Source of the DNA: Aalborgiella sp031424795
Lineage (GTDB): Bacteria; Pseudomonadota; Gammaproteobacteria; Burkholderiales; Burkholderiaceae_C
NCBI GenBank assembly: GCA_031424795.1
Contig: JANPIC010000056.1
Coordinates: 11,265 to 75,264 of the forward strand
Length of the DNA: 64,000 bases
Reading direction: 5' to 3'
Part shown: positions 32,737-39,682 of the stretch, in pieces
Numbering within the stretch: the stretch's first letter is position 1
How the letters are laid out: the number at the start of each line of letters is the position of its first letter
Notes under the pieces: generated by a model
The model's database searches: none
What the model was told of the DNA's origin: nothing
The model's input: only the letters and a program-made list of their open reading frames with translations
Position numbers and translations under genes: made by a program

Positions 32737-32779
32737 AGTTGGCTATTAGCGAGTTTGTAAGACTCAAACCATAAAATAA

Positions 32780-32801
32780 GTGTATGACAGCGTTGTGACA
32801 G
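32780..32801 (-). promoter_or_regulatory. PHO box directed toward ppk2
   Basis: Read on the minus strand: CTGTCACAACG then CTGTCATACAC, two 11-bp PhoB half-sites nearly matching the consensus. The ppk2 start is 44 bases downstream. Confidence 0.8.
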
Positions 32802-32856
32802 TTTCGAGTAGCTTAATGCATTGTTAGTGAATGATTATTTTGATTTAAATACTGGT

Positions 32857-32878
32857 TTGTCACACAATTGACATAAAT
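32857..32878 (+). promoter_or_regulatory. PHO box directed toward pstS
   Basis: TTGTCACACAA then TTGACATAAAT, two tandem 11-bp units of the CTGTCAT-NNNN type, 48 bases before the pstS ATG. A possible -10 follows in ACTTAAAGT. With the site at 32780 it forms a divergent PhoB-controlled region. Confidence 0.7.
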
Positions 32879-32925
32879 ACTACTTAAAGTACTTTCATTG
32901 TTCAACAACCAATGAGGGCTTCTCA

Positions 32926-33969
32926 ATGAAATTCGCATCTAAATTCACTCTGGTTTCTATTGCCGGTTTGGCTGCTGTGACTTACTCTTTCGGTGCAATA
33001 GCACAAGACGTAACGGGAGCTGGCGCGTCATTTCCGGCACCTTTGTATTCGAAATGGGCTTCTGATTACAACAAGGCGACTGGCGTCAAAATCAATTACC
33101 AATCTGTGGGTTCTGGTGCAGGCATCAAACAAATTGATGCTAAAACGGTTGATTTTGGCGCTTCTGATATGCCATTGAAAGACGATGAGCTGAAAGCCAA
33201 AGGTTTGGTGCAATTCCCAACTGTTATTGGTGGTGTTGTGCCGGTAGTCAACATCAAAGGTATTACACCAGGCCAATTGAAGCTTAATGGTCAAGTTCTT
33301 GGTGATATTTATTTGGGGAAAATTACAAAATGGGATGATGCCGCTATCAAGGCTCTGAACCCTGCGCTTGCGTTGCCGTCAGATGTAATTTCGCCAGTTC
33401 GTCGTGCAGACGGTTCAGGTACAAGCTTCATCTTTACCAACTACTTGAGCAAAGTTAATGCTGAGTGGAAGTCAAAAGTAGGAGAGGGTACAGCTGTGAA
33501 TTGGCCTGTAGGCGCCGGTGGTAAAGGTAATGAGGGTGTCGCAGCATTTGTGAATCGTTTGCCAAATTCAATTGGTTATGTTGAATATGCCTATGTGAAG
33601 CAAAATAAGATGACGTTCGCAGTTATGCAAAATGCAGCTGGTACTTTTGTATCGCCAGACGATTTGACGTTCAAGGCCGCCGCCGCTGGCGCAGATTGGG
33701 CAAAGAGCTTCTATCAAATTTTGACGAACCAAGCTGGTAAAGAGGCATGGCCGTTGACGGGTGCTACATTTATTTTGATGCATAAAGCGCAAGATAAGCC
33801 TGTGCAAGCAGGAGCCACATTGAAGTTTTTTGATTGGGGCTACAAAAACGGTGATAAAACTGCCGAAGATTTGGATTATTCGCCTATGCCTGCAAGCGTC
33901 AAAACCGCGATTGAAAAATCATGGTCTGAGATTAAGGATGCCACTGGCAAGTCTGTTGCGATTAAATGA
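32926..33969 (+). CDS. pstS: Phosphate ABC transporter substrate-binding protein
   Basis: Periplasmic high-affinity phosphate binder. The Sec signal peptide (residues 1-26) ends FGAIAQ. The mature protein starts DVTGAGASFPAPLYSKWASD, the phosphate-loop signature, with YQSVGSGAGIKQI, DFGASDMPL and RADGSGTSFIFTNYLS also binding phosphate. The length of 347 is standard. It has an upstream PHO box and heads pstSCAB-phoUBR. Confidence 0.97.
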   Translation: MKFASKFTLVSIAGLAAVTYSFGAIAQDVTGAGASFPAPLYSKWASDYNKATGVKINYQSVGSGAGIKQIDAKTVDFGASDMPLKDDELKAKGLVQFPTVIGGVVPVVNIKGITPGQLKLNGQVLGDIYLGKITKWDDAAIKALNPALALPSDVISPVRRADGSGTSFIFTNYLSKVNAEWKSKVGEGTAVNWPVGAGGKGNEGVAAFVNRLPNSIGYVEYAYVKQNKMTFAVMQNAAGTFVSPDDLTFKAAAAGADWAKSFYQILTNQAGKEAWPLTGATFILMHKAQDKPVQAGATLKFFDWGYKNGDKTAEDLDYSPMPASVKTAIEKSWSEIKDATGKSVAIK

Positions 33970-34003
33970 TTAGAAGTTAATTAATTTACTTACGGAGTAA
34001 AAA

Positions 34004-35020
34004 GTGTCGTCAACACTCCCAGTCAGCAATATGCCTCGTGGATTTTCCAAGACTACTGCAAAGCCCCCTTTGAAAACTCCTAAAGGTTTGGGCGTGTTGC
34101 CCGACAAGCTTTTTGGAATTGCGGCAAAAAGTGCTGCAATACTAACGCTAGTTATGCTGCTGGGGATATTGTTATCCTTGGTTATTGGCGCCTTTCCTGC
34201 AATACAAAAGTTTGGTTTTGGCTTTTTAACCAGCAGTACTTGGGATCCAGTTAAGGAAGACTTTGGCGGCTTGGTCATGATCTATGGCACGTTGGCCACG
34301 TCATTTATCGCACTGTTGATTGCGGTGCCGGTGAGTTTTGGAATCGCATTATTTCTTACGGAGCTTTCGCCCTCTTGGTTAAAAAGACCATTAGGAACAG
34401 CGATTGAACTGTTAGCAGCAGTGCCATCGATTGTTTATGGCATGTGGGGCTTATTGGTTTTCGGTCCCATTCTTGCAACTTACGTGCAGCAGCCCTTGCA
34501 GTCGTTGTTGAAAGATGTTCCATTTTTAGGTGGTTTGGTTTCTGGTCCGCCAGTTGGCATTGGCATACTATCAGCAGGCATTATCTTGGCAATCATGATC
34601 ATTCCATTCATTGCATCCGTGATGCGTGATGTGTTTGAGGTCACGCCGCCACTACTCAAGGAATCTGCTTACGCTTTGGGGTCAACTACTTGGGAGGTTA
34701 TGTCGAAAGTGGTTTTGCCGTACACCAAGGCTGGTGTAGTTGGTGGCATCATGCTGGGGCTTGGACGTGCTCTGGGTGAAACAATGGCTGTCACGTTCAT
34801 TATTGGAAACACGAATCAGCTGAATTCATTAAGCGTATTTGAAGCGGCGAATAGCATCACATCTGCATTGGCAAATGAATTCGCGGAAGCTGGTGCCGGC
34901 TTGCATCAAGCATCGTTGTTTTATCTTGGTTTGGTTTTGTTTTTCATTACTTTTGTGGTTTTAACCCTGTCCAAATTACTGCTCACGCAACTGAAAAAGA
35001 GTGAGGGAACAAAGTCATGA
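34004..35020 (+). CDS. pstC: Phosphate ABC transporter permease PstC
   Basis: Inner membrane permease of the PstSCAB importer. It has six hydrophobic segments, with the binding-protein-dependent transport signature in ESAYALGSTTWEVMSKVVLP followed by GLGRALGETMAVTFIIGN. The start is GTG at 34004 with CGGAG seven bases upstream. The length of 338 includes an N-terminal cytoplasmic stretch rich in Pro and Lys (residues 1-35). It overlaps pstA by four bases. Confidence 0.96.
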   Translation: MSSTLPVSNMPRGFSKTTAKPPLKTPKGLGVLPDKLFGIAAKSAAILTLVMLLGILLSLVIGAFPAIQKFGFGFLTSSTWDPVKEDFGGLVMIYGTLATSFIALLIAVPVSFGIALFLTELSPSWLKRPLGTAIELLAAVPSIVYGMWGLLVFGPILATYVQQPLQSLLKDVPFLGGLVSGPPVGIGILSAGIILAIMIIPFIASVMRDVFEVTPPLLKESAYALGSTTWEVMSKVVLPYTKAGVVGGIMLGLGRALGETMAVTFIIGNTNQLNSLSVFEAANSITSALANEFAEAGAGLHQASLFYLGLVLFFITFVVLTLSKLLLTQLKKSEGTKS

Positions 35021-35901
35021 TAACAAGCGAAAAACTGGTGAATGCAGAAGCTATTAAATCATTGCGGGTGCAGAAGTTTAATCAACGAAATCGAACAAAT
35101 AAAATCGCTTTGGTGTTGTCATTGCTTGCTATGTGTTTCGGGCTTTTTTGGTTGATTTGGATACTTTGGGAAACCATTCGACTCGGTGTCGGTGGATTGA
35201 CGGTGGCAACATTAACGCAAATGACTCCGCCGCCTAATGAAGTTGGTGGTATTGCTAATGCTATATATGGATCATTTTTGATGGTTTTATTGGCAACTTT
35301 TGTCGGTACGCCGATTGGCATCATGGCTGGTATTTATCTGGCGGAATACGAAACAAAAAGCTGGTTGGCGAATACGACTAGGTTTGTAAACGATATCTTG
35401 CTCTCAGCGCCCTCTATTGTGATTGGCTTGTTCGTCTATGCCGTGATCGTGACGCGTTTCAAATCGTTTTCCGGTTGGGCCGGCGTGATTGCATTGGCAA
35501 TGATTGCTATCCCAGTGGTTATTCGCACAACAGAAAATATGCTTCAGCTTGTGCCCGCTGGCTTGCGTGAGGCTGCATATGCTTTAGGTGCTCCCAAATG
35601 GAAAGTAATCACAAAAATTACATTACGGGCTGCGAGGGCTGGCGTTGTTACGGGGTTATTGCTTGCTGTCGCCCGCATCTCTGGCGAAACTGCGCCACTG
35701 CTATTTACGGCATTGAATAATCAGTTTTGGACATCAAGTTTAAGTGAACCAATGGCAAGTTTACCTGTCACTATTTTTAAATTTGCGATGAGCCCGTATG
35801 AAAATTGGCAGCAATTAGCTTGGGCAGGGGTCTTTCTTATTACCGTGGCTGTCTTAGGCTTGAATATATTGGCCCGTGTTATCACTCGTAGTAAAAACTA
35901 A
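35017..35901 (+). CDS. pstA: Phosphate ABC transporter permease PstA
   Basis: Second permease subunit. About six membrane helices; conserved features are LAEYETKSWLANTTRFVNDI, LSAPSIVIGLFVYAVIV, the EAA-loop LREAAYALGAPKWKVITKIT and ARISGETAPLLFTAL. The length of 294 is typical. ATGA overlap with pstC. About 35 charged residues precede the first helix. Confidence 0.96.
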   Translation: MITSEKLVNAEAIKSLRVQKFNQRNRTNKIALVLSLLAMCFGLFWLIWILWETIRLGVGGLTVATLTQMTPPPNEVGGIANAIYGSFLMVLLATFVGTPIGIMAGIYLAEYETKSWLANTTRFVNDILLSAPSIVIGLFVYAVIVTRFKSFSGWAGVIALAMIAIPVVIRTTENMLQLVPAGLREAAYALGAPKWKVITKITLRAARAGVVTGLLLAVARISGETAPLLFTALNNQFWTSSLSEPMASLPVTIFKFAMSPYENWQQLAWAGVFLITVAVLGLNILARVITRSKN

Positions 35902-35910
35902 TTTAATGCA

Positions 35911-36681
35911 ATGCTAAATAATAATCAACTTTCAAAACTATCTGTTCAAGATTTACATTTTTATTATGGAAAATTTCACGCCCTAAAAGGAATAAATCTT
36001 GAAATTCCTGAAAAAAAAGTAACTGCTTTTATTGGTCCATCCGGATGCGGTAAATCTACGTTGCTGCGTACTTTTAATCGCATGTTTGAGTTGTATCCAG
36101 AGCAGCGTGCTACCGGTGCGATCAAACTTGATGGCCAGGATTTGTTAACTTCTAAAGAGGACGTTGCTCTCATTCGTGCAAAAATTGGGATGGTATTTCA
36201 AAAACCAACGCCATTCCCGATGTCTATTTATGACAACGTTGCTTTCGGTGTAAAGCTATTTGAAAATTTGAATGCCACTGACCTCGAAGAACGCGTCGAG
36301 TGGGCTTTGCGAAAAGCTGCATTGTGGACTGAAGTTAAGGACAAATTGAATCAGTCTGGTTCGGGCTTGTCTGGCGGCCAACAGCAACGCTTGTGCATCG
36401 CTCGAGGTATTGCGATTAAGCCTGAGGTGCTACTTTTGGATGAACCGTGTTCGGCACTAGATCCAATCTCAACATCAAAAATTGAAGAGCTGATTACTGA
36501 GCTGAAATCAGACTATACAGTTCTTATTGTTACGCACAATATGCAGCAAGCTGCGCGATGCAGTGACTATACGGCTTATATGTATTTGGGTGATTTGATT
36601 GAATTTGGTGCGACAGACGAGTTGTTTTTCAAACCAAATCGAAAAGAAACAGAAGATTACATCACGGGTCGTTTCGGTTAA
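35911..36681 (+). CDS. pstB: Phosphate ABC transporter ATP-binding protein
   Basis: ATPase of the Pst importer. Walker A is GPSGCGKSTLLRTFNRM near residue 44, the Q-loop GMVFQKPTPFPMSIYDNVAF, ABC signature LSGGQQQRLCIARG, Walker B VLLLDEPCSALDP and the switch His in LIVTHNMQQAARCSDY. The length of 256 is standard. It also relays transporter state to PhoU and PhoR. Confidence 0.97.
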   Translation: MLNNNQLSKLSVQDLHFYYGKFHALKGINLEIPEKKVTAFIGPSGCGKSTLLRTFNRMFELYPEQRATGAIKLDGQDLLTSKEDVALIRAKIGMVFQKPTPFPMSIYDNVAFGVKLFENLNATDLEERVEWALRKAALWTEVKDKLNQSGSGLSGGQQQRLCIARGIAIKPEVLLLDEPCSALDPISTSKIEELITELKSDYTVLIVTHNMQQAARCSDYTAYMYLGDLIEFGATDELFFKPNRKETEDYITGRFG

Positions 36682-36702
36682 AAATACTTATAGGAATTTA
36701 GC

Positions 36703-37404
36703 ATGCCAGATAAACATTTGTCTACACAATTTGACAGCGAACTCAACGGCGTATCTTCAAAAGTTATGGAGATGGGTGGTTTGGTTGAGGAACAGATCAG
36801 GTTGGCAATTCAGTCGCTTTCGACGTTCAGCGTTGATGCCGCCAATCAAGTTACTGATGCCGAAAATCGCGTGAATACGATGGAGGTCGATATTGATCGA
36901 GATTTGTCTTCAATCATTGCGCGCAGACAGCCTACGGCTAGAGATTTACGGTTACTTATTGCAATTTCTAAAACGACGGCAAATTTAGAGCGTGCCGGCG
37001 ATGAGGCCGATAAGATTGCTCGCATGGTTAAGTCGATCCTTCATAGTGGATCGGCACGAGCGCTTCCTTCAGCCGATTTAAGGTTGGCTGCTGATTTGGC
37101 GTCAAACCAGTTGCGCAAGGCACTAGATAGTTTTGCGCGTCTTGATACTGCCATGGCTGTTGGCATTCTGAAGGAAGACGACATTATTGACAAAGAGTTC
37201 GATGGTTTTGTTCGTAAGCTGATTACTTACATGATGGAAGACCCTAGGACCATATCTGCAAGTTTAGATTTGTTGTTTGTCGCAAAAGCGATCGAACGTA
37301 TTGGTGATCATGCCAAGAATATCGCTGAAGTTGTGATTTATATTGTCAAAGGCGCTGACGTCAGACATACCACAATGGCGGAAATTGAATCCGCAGTTAA
37401 GTAG
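36703..37404 (+). CDS. phoU: Phosphate signalling protein PhoU
   Basis: All-helical cytoplasmic protein that links PstB and PhoR and keeps the Pho regulon off when phosphate is ample. It contains two PhoU repeats with the metal-binding acidic motifs RAGDEADKIARM (first repeat) and ERIGDHAKNIAEVVIY (second). The length of 233 is standard. It lies 21 bases after pstB, with a GGAAT-type ribosome site. Confidence 0.96.
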   Translation: MPDKHLSTQFDSELNGVSSKVMEMGGLVEEQIRLAIQSLSTFSVDAANQVTDAENRVNTMEVDIDRDLSSIIARRQPTARDLRLLIAISKTTANLERAGDEADKIARMVKSILHSGSARALPSADLRLAADLASNQLRKALDSFARLDTAMAVGILKEDDIIDKEFDGFVRKLITYMMEDPRTISASLDLLFVAKAIERIGDHAKNIAEVVIYIVKGADVRHTTMAEIESAVK

Positions 37405-37420
37405 TTGTAATTTCCTGCTC

Positions 37421-38128
37421 ATGAAAACTACCCCTCGAGTACTTATTGTCGAAGATGAGCCAGCGATTGCTGAGTTGCTAACGATTAACCTCAAGCACAA
37501 CGGTTTTGCACCCGTCTGGGCTGGTGATGGTGTCGCGGCACAACGTGAACTTGATATCAGTTTGCCAGACGTTATTTTGTTGGATTGGATGTTGCCAGGT
37601 CAAAGTGGCTTGAGCCTAGCGCGCAAATGGCGTGCTGATCCACGAACGAAAGACGTGCCCGTTATTTTGTTGACGGCGAAGAGTGATGAATCCGACAAGA
37701 TTGCTGGTTTAGATGCAGGTGCTGATGACTACATCACCAAACCTTTCTCTATCAAAGAAATGCTTGCCCGTTTACGTGCTGTTTTAAGAAGGCGTACTCC
37801 TGAAATAAATTCGCAAACTTTGGCACTTGGCGAATTATTACTCGACGGCGCTACGCATCGCGTTACATTTCAGGATTCAGCATTGAAACTTGGACCGACA
37901 GAGTTTAAACTTCTGCAGCATTTGATGACTTATCCTGAACGCGTTCATAGTCGCGGACAATTGTTGGATAAAGTTTGGGGCGATCACGTGTACATCGAAG
38001 AGCGCACTGTCGATGTTCACATCAAGAGGTTGCGTGAAGCTTTGGGGCATGGTGGAGCACACGTCGAAACTGTTCGCGGTACTGGATATCGTATTACAGC
38101 GCAAGCATCTACTATTTCAGTGAAGTAG
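37421..38128 (+). CDS. phoB: Phosphate regulon response regulator PhoB
   Basis: OmpR-type activator that binds the PHO boxes described here. The receiver domain has VLIVEDEPAIAEL, phospho-acceptor Asp55 in VILLDWMLPGQSG, and the Lys in LLTAKSDESDK. The winged-helix DNA-binding domain ends VDVHIKRLREALGHGG with VRGTGYRI. ATG at 37421 is chosen because the domain begins at MKTTPRVLIVEDE; a TTG at 37343 would add 26 unlikely residues overlapping phoU. The length is 235. Confidence 0.96.
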   Translation: MKTTPRVLIVEDEPAIAELLTINLKHNGFAPVWAGDGVAAQRELDISLPDVILLDWMLPGQSGLSLARKWRADPRTKDVPVILLTAKSDESDKIAGLDAGADDYITKPFSIKEMLARLRAVLRRRTPEINSQTLALGELLLDGATHRVTFQDSALKLGPTEFKLLQHLMTYPERVHSRGQLLDKVWGDHVYIEERTVDVHIKRLREALGHGGAHVETVRGTGYRITAQASTISVK

Positions 38129-38137
38129 CGCAACAAG

Positions 38138-39505
38138 ATGTGGCGATTTCTTGAGGTGATATTTTGGCAGCTTGCTGGAGCTGCCGTGCTTGTATTTGTA
38201 GCTTTTCAATTTAATTTCAATTTAGATTTTCTATTAATTGCGCTTATTGGAGCGTTGTGCGGTGTGTTGGTTTGGTTGTTTATCAACTTCAACCGTAGCA
38301 GCCGTTACTTGGATTGGCTTCGATCAGGCGATGTGTCGGAGGCTCCAAAGCTAAATGGCGTTTGGGGAGAAGCGACGGACCGCACACGCCGGTTGTTGCG
38401 AGAGCAGATAAAAACATTGAATAGTAGCAACAAAAGGCTAGATGATTTTCTGGCTGCAATACAAGCGTCCCCAAACGGTGTGATTTTGCTAGATGCAAAT
38501 GCCCAAATTGAGTGGTGCAATTTGACTGCAGCAAGTCATTTTGATCTAAATCCTACTGCAGATATTTCACAACATATAGGTAATTTAGTTCGCGACCCTG
38601 TTTTTGCTGCTTACTTCGCTGCTGAAAATTTTGTAGGTGAAGTGACTATTTCTGGAAAAAACACTGCAACTAGCCGAGCCAGTAGATTGGCTGTGCAAAT
38701 TCATCCTTATGGGCAGGGTAAGAAATTACTTTTATCTAACGATGTCACAGGGCGCGAAGCGGCTGAGTTTATGCGCAGAGATTTCGTAGCCAATGTCTCG
38801 CATGAAATTCGCACGCCATTGACTGTACTGAATGGCTTTGTTGAGACACTCCAAACATTGGATTTGGATGAAGCAGAACGCATAAAATATTTAGGATTGA
38901 TGGAGCAACAAACACAGCGCATGCAATCACTTGTGAGTGATTTGTTGATACTTTCTAGGCTCGAGGGCAGCCCGTCCCCTCTTTCGGACATTTGGATTAG
39001 CGCCGATGCGCTGGTGACTTCTTGTGAACTAGAAGCAAAAGCGTTGAAGGCTGATATAGCAATTAAATTAGGGGATGCAAAAGTCACATCTGATGCCATC
39101 GAAAATTTAATTTTTGAAGTTCAGCCAAATCTTGAATTGGCTGGTTCACAAACTGAATTGTTGAGTGCCATGTGCAATTTGGTCAATAATGCTATTCGAT
39201 ACACGCCTGTCGAAGGGAAAATTTGTGTTTCGTTGCTAGTTTCGGATCGTGGCAGCGCAGTTTTTTCGGTGACAGATACTGGTTCTGGCATCTCTTCAGA
39301 GCATCTGCCTCGTTTGACTGAGCGCTTTTATCGTGTGGACACCAGCCGCTCGCGTGAATCTGGCGGCACTGGATTGGGTTTGGCTATTGTCAAACATGTC
39401 GTACAGCGTCACGGTGGCGAGCTGAAAATCTCAAGCACACTTGGCAAAGGCTCAACTTTTTTCTTTACATTACCAAATTATAGAGTTCGATTCAAAAAAA
39501 CTTAG
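38138..39505 (+). CDS. phoR: Phosphate regulon sensor histidine kinase PhoR
   Basis: Membrane sensor kinase for PhoB. Two N-terminal hydrophobic helices (about residues 5-50) have almost no periplasmic loop, as in other PhoR proteins that sense via PstSCAB/PhoU. A PAS-like region covers about 95-200. The phospho-acceptor is His222 in NVSHEIRTPLTVLNGFVET. ATP-binding boxes: N (NLVNNAIRYTPVEG), G1 (VTDTGSGISSEHL), F (LTERFYRVD) and G2 (GGTGLGLAIVKHV). The length of 455 is normal. Confidence 0.96.
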   Translation: MWRFLEVIFWQLAGAAVLVFVAFQFNFNLDFLLIALIGALCGVLVWLFINFNRSSRYLDWLRSGDVSEAPKLNGVWGEATDRTRRLLREQIKTLNSSNKRLDDFLAAIQASPNGVILLDANAQIEWCNLTAASHFDLNPTADISQHIGNLVRDPVFAAYFAAENFVGEVTISGKNTATSRASRLAVQIHPYGQGKKLLLSNDVTGREAAEFMRRDFVANVSHEIRTPLTVLNGFVETLQTLDLDEAERIKYLGLMEQQTQRMQSLVSDLLILSRLEGSPSPLSDIWISADALVTSCELEAKALKADIAIKLGDAKVTSDAIENLIFEVQPNLELAGSQTELLSAMCNLVNNAIRYTPVEGKICVSLLVSDRGSAVFSVTDTGSGISSEHLPRLTERFYRVDTSRSRESGGTGLGLAIVKHVVQRHGGELKISSTLGKGSTFFFTLPNYRVRFKKT

Positions 39506-39532
39506 TCGCAAGTTCGGCGTAAGGACAAAAAT

Positions 39533-39561
39533 TTGGCAGAGCGCTCATTTGCTGGCACAAT
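39533..39561 (+). promoter_or_regulatory. sigma-70-type promoter for sucA
   Basis: TTGGCA at 39533-39538, 17-base spacer, CACAAT at 39556-39561. Transcription would start near 39568, just at the beginning of the structured leader. Confidence 0.6.
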
Positions 39562-39574
39562 AGGGGGTGTTACC

Positions 39575-39682
39575 TAGGCCCTTCCTGCCACAGTCGCATC
39601 CGCTAACCGGTTAAGCCGTGTCGCGGAAGGTTATTAAAACTAAACTTGAGTTTCCTAAAGGGAAACGGAGGTCAGCGGAAAA
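39575..39682 (+). ncRNA. Structured sucA 5' leader (sucA RNA motif, probable)
   Basis: The leader before sucA folds on paper. CCTTCC (39581-39586) can pair with GGAAGG (39625-39630). A near-palindrome GCTAACCGGTTAAGC lies between. GTTTCC-TAAAG-GGAAAC (39650-39666) sits just before the Shine-Dalgarno GGAGG. CCGCTAACC can also pair with the Shine-Dalgarno region GGTCAGCGG. A sucA RNA motif with a sequestered ribosome site is known upstream of sucA in Burkholderiales; assignment here is from position and layout. Confidence 0.65.
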
